From positions 62,001 through 126,000 of the forward strand of contig NZ_BLTE01000002.1 in NCBI RefSeq assembly GCF_013019105.1: a stretch of DNA of 64,000 bases. Direction: 5' to 3'. The DNA comes from Fundidesulfovibrio magnetotacticus (GTDB lineage Bacteria; Desulfobacterota; Desulfovibrionia; Desulfovibrionales; Desulfovibrionaceae). Shown in pieces: positions 17,178 through 25,209 of this stretch. Under the pieces are notes generated by a model. It was not told the DNA's origin and made no database searches. It saw nothing but the letters and a program-made list of their open reading frames with translations. The translations under genes and the position numbers were made by a program. Every line of letters starts with the position of its first letter. Position 1 is the first letter of the stretch.

Positions 17178-17271
17178 AACCCTTCTCGACAGGGCCGCCC
17201 CCGGCGGGCTATCAGGGCAGACCCGACCCCGAGGCCCCGCACACTCACCCAAGCCCCGAGGACTCCCCCCT

Positions 17272-18045
17272 ATGCGCATCCTGGCAGCCCTGTGCCTGAT
17301 CCTCTTCGCGTCGCTTCCCGCGCTGGCCCAACCCCGGCAGCAGCCCGCCCAGAACGCCCAGAACGGCCAGACCCTCACCCGCGACTGGCTGCGCATCCCC
17401 CGCGACGACCGCACCGCCTACATGACCGGGGCCTCCGCCGGAGTGCGCGCCTACGCCGAGAGCCAGCCCGGCACGCCCATGCCCGCCATGGTGGTGGTCT
17501 CGCGCGCCGTCTCCGCCATGGACCGCGCCGCGCGCGACCCCCTCACCTCGGGACAGCCCATGATGCAGATGGCCCTCAAGGCCGTCATGGACTCCCAGGA
17601 CCGGGGCATCCACTTCGTGGAGTCCGGCGGCCACGTGCGCGACCCCCAGTTCGACCAGCGCATCCTTTTTGACTATCCCTGGCTCCAGCCTCTCGACCTG
17701 GAAGGCTTCGTGGCCACCCCCTACACGCCCCACGACACCTTCGCCGACAGCTGGAAAAGTGCCTACCAACACCAGAAGCTCTTCTTCATCCAGGGCTTCG
17801 GCGACATGGCCGCCGCCCGCTGCCTGGACGCCTTCGGCGACACCCCAAAGGGCCGCGACTGCCTGCGCCCCCTGCTCCCCTTGCCCCCCGAGGCAGTGGT
17901 GGCCCAGATGGACCAGATCTACCGCGACCGCCGCTTCGCCAAATCCGGCTACGATCTGGTGATCCGCGCCGCCCTCGTGCGCATGGTGGGGGGCGACTGG
18001 GAAAAAATCCTCCTAAGCCAGCCCACGGAGCGTGGCACCCGTTGA
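17272..18045 (+). CDS. Secreted protein of unknown function
   Basis: 257 residues with a signal peptide (MRILAALCLILFASLPALA, cleavage before QPRQQ) and a Gln/Asn-rich start to the mature protein. No catalytic motif is recognised; two cysteines (in ARCLDAF and RDCLRPL) could form a disulfide. A possible promoter, TCGACA with TATCAG 18 bp downstream (17086-style spacing, boxes at 17186-17191 and 17210-17215), precedes it. It is divergent from the GntR unit and lies before the metal-uptake pair, but its stop is 59 bp before the next start and that pair has its own promoter. Confidence 0.6.
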   Translation: MRILAALCLILFASLPALAQPRQQPAQNAQNGQTLTRDWLRIPRDDRTAYMTGASAGVRAYAESQPGTPMPAMVVVSRAVSAMDRAARDPLTSGQPMMQMALKAVMDSQDRGIHFVESGGHVRDPQFDQRILFDYPWLQPLDLEGFVATPYTPHDTFADSWKSAYQHQKLFFIQGFGDMAAARCLDAFGDTPKGRDCLRPLLPLPPEAVVAQMDQIYRDRRFAKSGYDLVIRAALVRMVGGDWEKILLSQPTERGTR

Positions 18046-18078
18046 AATTTCGTGTGCATTCGGTTACACCTCCTGTAA
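18042..18078 (+). promoter_or_regulatory. Promoter and palindromic operator of the metal-uptake pair
   Basis: TTGAAA (18042-18047), 17-bp spacer, TACACC (18065-18070). The perfect inverted repeat TTACA-N5-TGTAA (18064-18068, 18074-18078) overlaps the -10 box, and an outer pair GTGTGCAT/ATGCAACAC flanks it. This is the layout of a repressor site, possibly metal-responsive given the gene; the regulator is unknown. Confidence 0.45.
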
Positions 18079-18103
18079 ATTCATGCAACACAAGAGGTGC
18101 ACC

Positions 18104-18868
18104 GTGCGCAAGACCGTCCTGACCGCCCTGGCCCTGCTGGCCCTGGCCGCCCCGGCCATGGCCCACTTCGGCATGACCGTGCCGGACAAGAACATCGTCA
18201 CCAAGGAAGGCGCTAAGACCGTCTCCCTGGACATCCGCTTCTGGCACCCCATGGAGAACCAGGGCATGAACCTGGAGAAACCCAAACTGGAGCTGTGGGC
18301 CAAGGGCAGGAAGCAGGATATCTCAGCCTCCCTGGCCCCCGTCACCCTGGACGGCAAGCAGGCCTGGAAGGCCGACTGGGCCGTGAAGACCCCCGGCGTG
18401 CACGTCTTCGCCATGACCCCCCCGCCCTACTGGGAGCCCGCCGAGGACAAGTTCATCGTCCACCTCACCAAGACCGTGGTGGCCGCCCTGGGCGACGACG
18501 AGGGCTGGGACAAGCCCCTGGGCCTCAAGCTGGAAATCGTGCCCCTGGCCAAGCCCTTCGCGCTCTACGCGGGCAACTCCTTCACGGGGAAGGCGCTCTT
18601 CAAGGGCAAGCCCCTGGCCAACGCCGAGGTGGAGGTGGAATTCTTCAACAAGGACGGCGCGCTCAAGGCCCCCGACGACGCCTACGTGACCCAGACCGTG
18701 AAGACCGACCCCAACGGCGTGTTCACCTGGACCGTGCCCTGGGCGGGCTGGTGGGGTTTCGCCGTGCTTGCCGACGACGACGCGAAGTTCAAGAAGGACG
18801 GCAAGGACAAGGCCGTGGAGCTGGGCGGCGTGCTCTGGGTCTACTTCCACCCCGCGCCGGGCAGATAG
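18104..18868 (+). CDS. DUF4198 periplasmic protein (NikK-like metal uptake component)
   Basis: A 254-residue exported protein: signal peptide RKTVLTALALLALAAPAMA cut before HFGMTVPD, leaving an N-terminal His typical of the family, then the DUF4198 two-domain beta fold (FWHPMENQGMNLEKP, PYWEPAEDKFIVHLTK, WAGWWGFAVLADDD). DUF4198 proteins accompany nickel/cobalt ECF transporters as NikK. GTG 18104 is chosen; an ATG at 18083 would give a longer N-terminus. The next gene is a NikL/CbiL homologue, supporting a metal role, but no ECF membrane or ATPase component is nearby. Confidence 0.8.
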   Translation: MRKTVLTALALLALAAPAMAHFGMTVPDKNIVTKEGAKTVSLDIRFWHPMENQGMNLEKPKLELWAKGRKQDISASLAPVTLDGKQAWKADWAVKTPGVHVFAMTPPPYWEPAEDKFIVHLTKTVVAALGDDEGWDKPLGLKLEIVPLAKPFALYAGNSFTGKALFKGKPLANAEVEVEFFNKDGALKAPDDAYVTQTVKTDPNGVFTWTVPWAGWWGFAVLADDDAKFKKDGKDKAVELGGVLWVYFHPAPGR

Positions 18869-18869
18869 C

Positions 18870-19622
18870 GTGGCCGCCCGGACCCCCTTCGCGGCCGCCG
18901 TGCTGACGGCCGCGCTCCTCTTCCGGCCCGGCGCGGCCCTGGCTCACAAGGTGAACGTGTTCGCCGTGGCCGAGGCCGGGGCGCTCACGGGAGAGGGCTA
19001 CTTCGCCAACGGGAGCAAGGCCCAGGCCTGCCCCGTGGAGCTGCGCGACGCCTCGGGACGCGTGGCCGCCACGGCGCGCACCGGCAAGGACGGCAGCTTC
19101 CGACTGGAGCTGCCCCCGGGCCTGACCCCGCCCCTGACCCTGGTGCTCAAGGCCGGTGACGGCCACCAGGCCGACTACACCCTCACGGCGGCGGACCTCG
19201 GCCCGGTCTCGTCTCCCCCCGACGGGCCGGGCCGGGCTCCGGCCGTCGCGCCCGGCGGCGTCGCGGGGCCCCAGGCGGTCGCGCCCCCGGGGGCGGCCGC
19301 ATCCGGCGGGGCCGCCATGTCCGCGGCCGCAGAACCGGGCCGGATGCACACCGCCCCGGCCGCGTCCGCTCAGGCCGCTTCGCCCCCGGGGTCGGCCGCC
19401 GCACCGGCGACCCCGGCCCTCCCTCTGGACGAGGCGCGCCTCCAGGCCTTGGTGGAGCGGGCCGCCGCCAAGGCCGTGGAGGAGAAGCTCGCGCCGCTGC
19501 GCCTGGAGCTGGCCCGCCTGGCCGCCCAGGCCGAGGGCAACCGCGTGCGCGACATCGCCGGGGGCCTGGGCTGGATCGCCGGGCTCGTCGGACTGGCCGC
19601 CTGGTTCAAGCGCAGGCGCTGA
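18870..19622 (+). CDS. NikL/CbiL-like component of a nickel/cobalt uptake system
   Basis: 250 residues: signal peptide ending GAALA before HKVNVFAVAEAGALTGEGYF, which is the conserved N-terminal metal-binding segment of the CbiL/NikL family (mature protein starting at His), a carboxypeptidase-regulatory-like beta domain, a long Ala/Pro/Gly linker (about 108-185), a short coiled coil, and a C-terminal membrane helix (GGLGWIAGLVGLAAWF) with a basic tail. GTG 18870 begins 1 bp after the DUF4198 stop. Together the pair probably captures Co2+ or Ni2+ in the periplasm; cobalt is favoured by the cobalamin genes that follow. Confidence 0.8.
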   Translation: MAARTPFAAAVLTAALLFRPGAALAHKVNVFAVAEAGALTGEGYFANGSKAQACPVELRDASGRVAATARTGKDGSFRLELPPGLTPPLTLVLKAGDGHQADYTLTAADLGPVSSPPDGPGRAPAVAPGGVAGPQAVAPPGAAASGGAAMSAAAEPGRMHTAPAASAQAASPPGSAAAPATPALPLDEARLQALVERAAAKAVEEKLAPLRLELARLAAQAEGNRVRDIAGGLGWIAGLVGLAAWFKRRR

Positions 19623-19633
19623 GCCCGCACGGG

Positions 19634-19903
19634 TCAATCCTTCCAGTTCCACCACTTGAGCCGCTCGGGATCGCGCTCCCCGGGCGGCGTGGCCGCGAAG
19701 TACACCGCGCAGCGGAACACGTAGAGCACGCAGCGGTCCTGGCGCGCGCCCCGCAGGGCGGCGAGCCTGTCGTGGAGTTCCCGGGGGTCGCTGCCCGCCA
19801 GGCCTTGCATGTCGCGCACGCCCAGGTCCCAGAGGTCGCGGGCCATGCTCGGCCCGATGCCGGGGACGGCGCGCAGGAGCTTTTCGGTGGGCTTGTCCAT
19901 CAT
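19634..19903 (-). CDS. Helix-hairpin-helix protein, Cdd1 ('pathogenicity locus') family
   Basis: An 89-residue protein with a helix-hairpin-helix motif (LLRAVPGIGPSMARDLWDLGV, about 8-28) and the conserved tail DRCVLYVFRCAVYFAAT and LKWWNW typical of the Cdd1 family. Function unknown; HhH motifs usually contact DNA non-specifically. Two adjacent ATGs (19903 and 19900) are possible starts. Its 5' end is only 27 bp from the divergent cbiA start, so the two share a very short control region. Confidence 0.82.
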   Translation of the reverse strand: MMDKPTEKLLRAVPGIGPSMARDLWDLGVRDMQGLAGSDPRELHDRLAALRGARQDRCVLYVFRCAVYFAATPPGERDPERLKWWNWKD

Positions 19904-19930
19904 GGGGCCATGCCCTATCATGAGCCCGCC

Positions 19931-21358
19931 ATGACAAGAAGCCTCCTCGTCGCCGGCGTCTCTTCGGGATGCGGCAAGACCTCCGTCACCCTGGGCCTGC
20001 TCGCGGCCCTGACCCGTCGCGGCGTGGCCGTGGCCCCCTTCAAGACCGGGCCGGACTTCATCGACCCCGGCCTGCACCGTCTGGCCTGCGGCCGAACGAG
20101 CCACAACCTGGATTCCTGGATGCTCCCCGACGCGGCCAACCGCGCCCTCCTGGCCCGCCACGCCCGGGGCTCGGGCCTGGCCCTCATCGAGGGGGCCATG
20201 GGCCTCTTCGACGGCACGGGGCCTCCCGGCGGACCGGGCAGCGCCGCCCACATGGCCCGGCTCCTGGGCGCACCCGTGGCCCTGGTGGCCGACGCGCGCG
20301 GCATGGCCCAGAGCGTGGCCGCGCTGGCCACCGGCTACGCGCGCTTCGACCCGCGCCTGAGGGTGGCGGGCCTGATCCTCAACCGCGTGGGCGGCCCGGG
20401 GCATCGCGAGGTGCTTGCCGAGGCCCTGGAGGCGACCGGTGTGCCGCTGCTGGGGATGCTCGCGCGCGACGAATCCCTCGCGCTGCCCTCGCGCCACTTG
20501 GGCCTCGTCACCGCCGAGGACCTGGAGCACCGTCCGGGCTGGTTGGAGCGCCTGGCCGACTGGGTGGAGGCAGGCATCGACCTGGACCGGCTCCTGGCGC
20601 TCCTGCCCGAGCACGCCCAGGAGGCGCACGCGCCCACCACCCTCGCGGCGCGTGTCCCCGCGCCGGACGCTCCCGTTCCGGACATGCCCGAGCCCGACCC
20701 GGCGGCCGCCTCCGGGGCAGAACGGGTGCGCCTGGGCCTGGCCCGGGACCGCGCCTTCTGTTTCGTCTACGAGGAGAACCTGCGCCTGCTCGAAGCCGCC
20801 GGAGCGGAAATCGTGCCGTTTTCTCCCCTGGCCGACGCGCGACTGCCCGAATCCCTGCACGGGCTCTACCTGCCCGGGGGCTATCCCGAACTGCACGCCC
20901 GCACCCTCTCGGAGAACCGGACCATGCTGGAGGCCCTGCGCGCCTTCTGCGCCTCCGGGCGGCCCGTGCTGGCCGAGTGCGGCGGCTTCATGGCCCTCAT
21001 GGACTCCCTGGTGGACGCCGCCGGACGGCGCTGGCCCATGGCCGGGGCGTTCCCCTGCGCGGCGCGCATGGGGCCGCGCTTCGCCGCCCTGGGCTACCGC
21101 GAGGCCCGCTTCGTGCGCGACACGCCCCTCGGCCCGGCCGGGACCACGGCCCGGGGCCACGAATTCCACTATTCCAGCCTGGAATCCGCCCCGAACCTGC
21201 CCGGGGCCTACGACATCTCCGGGCGCAAAGGCCCCCTGCCAGGCCCCGGCGGCTTCCTGGCGGGCAACGCCCTGGGCAGCTACGTGCACCTGCATTTCGC
21301 CTCCAACCCCGGGCTGGCCCCGGCCTTCGCGGACGCCATGCGCCGCGCCGGGGGCTGA
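19931..21358 (+). CDS. cbiA: Cobyrinate a,c-diamide synthase
   Basis: A 475-residue amidotransferase of anaerobic cobalamin synthesis that amidates the a and c side chains of cobyrinate using glutamine and ATP. The N-terminal P-loop-type ATPase domain starts VAGVSSGCGKTSVTLGLLAAL (7-27) with KTGPDFIDPGLH; the C-terminal class I glutaminase domain has the triad region LYLPGGYPELHA, Cys in VLAECGGFMAL and His in HEFHYSS. A Pro/Ala-rich linker joins the domains. cbiD follows 5 bp downstream. Confidence 0.95.
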   Translation: MTRSLLVAGVSSGCGKTSVTLGLLAALTRRGVAVAPFKTGPDFIDPGLHRLACGRTSHNLDSWMLPDAANRALLARHARGSGLALIEGAMGLFDGTGPPGGPGSAAHMARLLGAPVALVADARGMAQSVAALATGYARFDPRLRVAGLILNRVGGPGHREVLAEALEATGVPLLGMLARDESLALPSRHLGLVTAEDLEHRPGWLERLADWVEAGIDLDRLLALLPEHAQEAHAPTTLAARVPAPDAPVPDMPEPDPAAASGAERVRLGLARDRAFCFVYEENLRLLEAAGAEIVPFSPLADARLPESLHGLYLPGGYPELHARTLSENRTMLEALRAFCASGRPVLAECGGFMALMDSLVDAAGRRWPMAGAFPCAARMGPRFAALGYREARFVRDTPLGPAGTTARGHEFHYSSLESAPNLPGAYDISGRKGPLPGPGGFLAGNALGSYVHLHFASNPGLAPAFADAMRRAGG

Positions 21359-21363
21359 GCGCC

Positions 21364-22647
21364 GTGTCCAGGCGGCATCATCAGGGCGCGCCGCGCCAGG
21401 GCTTCACCACGGGCTCGGCCGCCGCCGCCGCCGCTCGGGCCGCCCTCACGCTGCTGCTCACGGGGCGCGCGCTCGAAACGGCGGACATCCCCCTGCCCCC
21501 GGGCGCGGGGGCGGCCATTCCCAAGGGGGCACGCCCGGACGCCCGCCCCGACGACCCCGACGACGCGAGACTCGCCGATACCGGAGCCGGACGCCTCGTG
21601 GTCCCCGTGGACCGCACCGGCCTCGCGGGCCGCACCGCCTGGGCCGAGGTGGTCAAGGACGGCGGGGACGACCCCGACGCCACCCACGGCGCGCGCATCC
21701 GCTGCGTGGCGTCCTTGGAGCCCGGCGCGGAGACTTCCGTGATCGTGGAGGGCGGTTCCGGCGTGGGCCGCGTCACCCTGCCGGGGCTGCCCGTGCCCGT
21801 GGGCCGGGCGGCCATCAACCCCGCGCCCCTGGCCCAGATCGAGGCCGCCGCGCGCGAGGCCCTGGCCGAAGCCGGAGCCGACGCCAAGGGCTTCACCGGC
21901 GAAGGAGCGGACGACGGGCACGGGGCCGTCGCCGGACCGGGAGCGGGGACAGGGCGGACCGGGCTGGTCCGCCTGACGGTGGAGGTGGCGCACGGCGAGG
22001 AGCTGGCCCGGCGCACGCTCAATCCGCGCCTGGGCATCACGGGGGGCATCTCCATCCTGGGCACCCAGGGCGTGGTGAAGCCCTTCAGCCACGCGGCCTG
22101 GCAGGCCACCATCGACTCGGGCCTGGCCGTGGCCCGCGCCAGCGGGGACAAGACGGCGGCCCTCTCCACGGGGCGGCGCAGCGAACGCCTGCTCATGGCG
22201 CGCCGCCCGGAGCTGCCCGAACGGGCCTTCGTCCAGGCTGCGGACTTCTTCGCCCACTCCCTGGGCGAGGCCGCCCGCCTGGGCTTCGAGGAGATCGTCT
22301 GGGGCTGCTTCTTCGGCAAGCTGGCCAAGATGGCCCAGGGGCAGGCATACACCCACGCCCGCTCGGGCGACACGGACTTCGCCCTGCTGGCCCGTCTGGC
22401 CCGCGAGGCCGGGGCGGACCCGGCGTCAGCCCGCGCCGTGGCGGCGGCCAACACGGCCCGCCACGCCCTGGAGATCGTGCCCGGGGAGCTGCGGGGGGCC
22501 TTCGCGGCCCGCGTGCTGGAACGGGCCCTGGAGGCGGCGCGGGGCTTCCTGGAAGCGGGGGCGCGGCGCGCGGGAAACGCGCCGCGCGTGGGCATCGTCT
22601 GTTTCGGGTTCGACGAGGGGCTCCTCGTCGAGGGCTACAGCTCGTAG
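21364..22647 (+). CDS. cbiD: Cobalt-precorrin-5B (C1)-methyltransferase
   Basis: A 427-residue CbiD, which methylates C1 using SAM in the cobalt-early route. Family motifs: QGFTTGSAAAAAARAA (13-28), VKDGGDDPDATHG, GRAAINPAP, LNPRLGITGGISILGTQG and KLAKMAQGQAYTHA. It is a little longer than usual because of a Gly/Ala/Asp-rich insert (about residues 178-200, GEGADDGHGAVAGPGAGTG) that looks like a surface loop. The GTG at 21364 lies 5 bp after cbiA. Its last 13 bp overlap the convergent Dabb gene. Confidence 0.93.
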   Translation: MSRRHHQGAPRQGFTTGSAAAAAARAALTLLLTGRALETADIPLPPGAGAAIPKGARPDARPDDPDDARLADTGAGRLVVPVDRTGLAGRTAWAEVVKDGGDDPDATHGARIRCVASLEPGAETSVIVEGGSGVGRVTLPGLPVPVGRAAINPAPLAQIEAAAREALAEAGADAKGFTGEGADDGHGAVAGPGAGTGRTGLVRLTVEVAHGEELARRTLNPRLGITGGISILGTQGVVKPFSHAAWQATIDSGLAVARASGDKTAALSTGRRSERLLMARRPELPERAFVQAADFFAHSLGEAARLGFEEIVWGCFFGKLAKMAQGQAYTHARSGDTDFALLARLAREAGADPASARAVAAANTARHALEIVPGELRGAFAARVLERALEAARGFLEAGARRAGNAPRVGIVCFGFDEGLLVEGYSS

Positions 22648-22940
22648 TCCAGGACGCGGCGCTCGGCGGCCACGCTCTTGATGAAGGCCACCACGGCCTG
22701 GTGCTCGGGGTGCACGGCGTAGGTCTTGAGGTCTTCCTTGGAGGCGAAGGTGGTGTAGAGGGCGATGTCCGTGGCGGGCACGGCATCGAAGATGCCGCCC
22801 AGGGCCACTTCCAGGTCGATCACTCCCGGAACCTTGCCGGGCAGCGCCTCCAGGAGTTCCTTCATTTTCTTGGCGTTCTCGGCCTTGGTGCGGCCTTCGG
22901 CCTCGTCCTTGAGAGTCCACATGACGATGTGCTTGATCAT
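22635..22940 (-). CDS. Dabb family (stress-responsive A/B barrel) protein
   Basis: A 101-residue dimeric alpha/beta barrel protein: MIKHIVMWTLKDEAEGRT at the start, the NAKKMKELLEALPGKVPGV helix, then DIALYTTFASKEDLKTYAVHPEHQAVVAFI, all typical of the Dabb domain. The function of most members is unknown. It is monocistronic on the strand opposite the cobalamin genes, with its own promoter; its 3' end overlaps cbiD. Confidence 0.9.
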   Translation of the reverse strand: MIKHIVMWTLKDEAEGRTKAENAKKMKELLEALPGKVPGVIDLEVALGGIFDAVPATDIALYTTFASKEDLKTYAVHPEHQAVVAFIKSVAAERRVLDYEL

Positions 22941-22994
22941 GGCGGTTCCTTTGGGGAAAGTCTGGATGGACGCGGCGAGGCGCGCCTGCGCCGG

Positions 22995-23024
22995 TTTCTA
23001 GGACGCCACCCCGGGGCGCGTCAA
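22995..23024 (-). promoter_or_regulatory. Promoter of the Dabb gene
   Basis: On the minus strand, TTGACG (23019-23024), 18-bp spacer, TAGAAA (22995-23000), about 55 bp before the ATG at 22940. Confidence 0.5.
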
Positions 23025-23070
23025 CAGCTCCCCCCTTTACGCCGGGGCCGTCAGGCCCTACAGCCAGGGC

Positions 23071-24321
23071 ATGCACGCTTCGTCGGACCTCCCTCCCCTT
23101 CACGTGATCGGCCTGGGCATGGGCGAGCCCCTGGCCCCGGCGGCCCAGGAAGCCCTGGAGTCGGCCCAGGCGCTGGCCGGTGGCGCGCGCCTGCTGGAAC
23201 GCTTCCCTGGTCCGCCCGGGGAACGCGTGCCCCTCAAGGCCCCCCTCTTCCAGGCCCTGGACCGCCTGGAGGCCTTGCGCGGCAAGGGCCTGCGCGTGGC
23301 CGTGCTGGCCGACGGCGACCCCCTTTTCTACGGCATCGGGGCCACGCTCCTGGAGCGCTTCGGCCCGGACGGCCTGCGCTTCTTCCCGGCCGTGACCAGC
23401 GTTCAGGCGGCCTGCGCCCGCCTGGGCCTGCCCTGGCAGGACCTCCCCGCAGTCTCGCTGCACGGCCGCCACGACACCGGCCCCTTGTTCCACGCCCTGG
23501 CCCGCCAAGGCCGCGCCGCCGTGCTCACCGGCCCCGAGAGCGCCCCCGACGCGCTGGCCCGGCTGCTCCTGGAACGCGGCCTGGACCATGCCGTCCTGGA
23601 CGTCCTGGAAAACCTGGGCTCGCCCGGGGAGCGCGTGCGCCGCCTCACCCCGGCCCAGGCCGCCGGGGAACGCTTCGCGGCGCTCAACGTGGCGGTGGTC
23701 CGCGCCCCGGAGGCCCCCCAGGGGCCGCCGCGCCTGGGAATCCCCGACGAGGACTACGAGAGTCGGGGAGGGCTCATCACCAAGTGGCCCGTGCGCGCCT
23801 GCGCCCTGGCGGCCCTGGGCCTGGCCCCGGGCATGACCGTGTGGGACGTGGGCTCGGGCAGCGGCTCGGTGGCCGTGGAGGCCTCGGCACTGGCCGGCCC
23901 CGGGCAGGTGTGGGCCTTGGAGCGCGACCCGGAACGCCACGCCATGATCCTGCGCAACGTGCGCCGCTTCGGGGCCTGGAGCGTGCGGGCCGTGCTGGGC
24001 GAGGCCCCGGGGGCCTTCGCGGACCTGCCGGACCCGGAGCGTATTTTCCTCGGCGGCTCGCTGGGGGGCGACTCCCTCGAAGGCGCCGCCGTGCTGGACG
24101 AGGCCTGCCGCAGGCTGCGCCCCGGCGGTCGGGTGGTGGCGGCCGTGGTGCTCCTGGGCTCCCTGGCGCTCCTGCGGGAGCGCTTCGCGGCCCTGGGCTG
24201 GCCGACGCGCACGCTCCAGGCGCAGGCCAGCCTGGGCCAGCCCCTGGCCGGGGACGAGCGCCTCGCCGCCCTGAACCCGGTGTTCATCGTCCGGGCGGAC
24301 AAACCCCTTCAAACGTGCTAG
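23071..24321 (+). CDS. cbiET: Bifunctional cobalt-precorrin-7 C5 / precorrin-6B C15 methyltransferase
   Basis: A 416-residue fusion of CbiE and CbiT (equivalent to CobL). The N-terminal tetrapyrrole methylase half has VIGLGMGEPLAP (12-23), VLADGDPLFYGIG and FFPAVTSVQAACARLG; the C-terminal Rossmann methyltransferase half has GLITKWPVRACALAALGL, the SAM loop VWDVGSGSGSVAVEAS and FLGGSLGG. It methylates C5 and C15 and decarboxylates the C12 acetate. It begins the second cobalamin segment, with cobM two genes on. Confidence 0.94.
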   Translation: MHASSDLPPLHVIGLGMGEPLAPAAQEALESAQALAGGARLLERFPGPPGERVPLKAPLFQALDRLEALRGKGLRVAVLADGDPLFYGIGATLLERFGPDGLRFFPAVTSVQAACARLGLPWQDLPAVSLHGRHDTGPLFHALARQGRAAVLTGPESAPDALARLLLERGLDHAVLDVLENLGSPGERVRRLTPAQAAGERFAALNVAVVRAPEAPQGPPRLGIPDEDYESRGGLITKWPVRACALAALGLAPGMTVWDVGSGSGSVAVEASALAGPGQVWALERDPERHAMILRNVRRFGAWSVRAVLGEAPGAFADLPDPERIFLGGSLGGDSLEGAAVLDEACRRLRPGGRVVAAVVLLGSLALLRERFAALGWPTRTLQAQASLGQPLAGDERLAALNPVFIVRADKPLQTC

Positions 24322-24330
24322 GATAAGCCC

Positions 24331-25209
24331 ATGCAATCGCTCTACGAAACAGCCACCAACCTCTTCGAGCCCATGACCCGCTTCTGGGAGAACCCCAGGA
24401 CAGAGCGGGCCATCTCCGGGGCGCTGGTGGTGATCTTCCTGGTTTCCCTGGCGGGCATCGAACTCAAGCGCCAGGGGATGCTGCCCTCGCCCCTCACCAA
24501 CGTCACGCCGGACCATCACTTCAACGCGGTTTCCGTTGCCTTCACGCTGGTGCTCATCATGGAGGTGATCGGGCTCATCTTCGCGCTGCCCTGCTCCTTC
24601 TCCAAGTCCATGGTGAAGCAGTTCGAGATTCTCTCGCTGATCCTTCTGCGCAACGCCTTCAAGGAGCTTGTGAACCTGCCCGAGCCCATCCACGTGACGG
24701 CGGACTGGACGCCCATCCTGCGCATCGTCTCCGACGGCTCCGGGGCGCTGGTGATCTTCGCGCTGCTGGGCGTCTACACCCGGCTCATCTTCTCCCACGA
24801 CCAGGGCCAGCGCACCGAGAAGGCCCGGCCGGGGCAGGCCCGCTACAGCTTCATCGCCTCCAAGAAGATCGTGGCGCTCACGCTCCTGGCGCTCTTCGCC
24901 CTGTTGGGCGGGCGGGCCATCCTCGAGGGCTTCACGGGCAACCACACGTTCGAGTTCTTCGAGACCTTCTACACCGTGCTCGTGTTCTCCGACATCCTCC
25001 TGGTGCTGCTCTCCCAGCGCTACATCCCGGGCTACCTGGCCGTGTTCCGCAACTCCGGCTACGCCCTGGCCACCCTGGGCATCCGCCTGGCGCTGGCCGC
25101 CCCGCCCTTCTACAACGCCCTGCTGGGCATCGGCGCGGCCCTCTACGCCGTGGCCCTCACCTGGGCCTACAACAAGCTCTCCAGCCGCCCCGGGGAGCGC
25201 CACCCGTGA
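24331..25209 (+). CDS. Unknown integral membrane protein within the cobalamin operon
   Basis: A 292-residue protein with about seven hydrophobic segments (near residues 28-47, 68-88, 140-158, 173-192, 205-228 and two from 240 to 282). A charged helix (KSMVKQFEILSLILLRNAFKEL, about 92-113) lies on one side. I do not recognise the family. It starts 9 bp after cbiET and its TGA overlaps the GTG of cobM (GTGA), so its translation is coupled to cobalamin synthesis. A role in moving a metal, corrinoid or related solute is only a guess from position. Confidence 0.75.
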   Translation: MQSLYETATNLFEPMTRFWENPRTERAISGALVVIFLVSLAGIELKRQGMLPSPLTNVTPDHHFNAVSVAFTLVLIMEVIGLIFALPCSFSKSMVKQFEILSLILLRNAFKELVNLPEPIHVTADWTPILRIVSDGSGALVIFALLGVYTRLIFSHDQGQRTEKARPGQARYSFIASKKIVALTLLALFALLGGRAILEGFTGNHTFEFFETFYTVLVFSDILLVLLSQRYIPGYLAVFRNSGYALATLGIRLALAAPPFYNALLGIGAALYAVALTWAYNKLSSRPGERHP

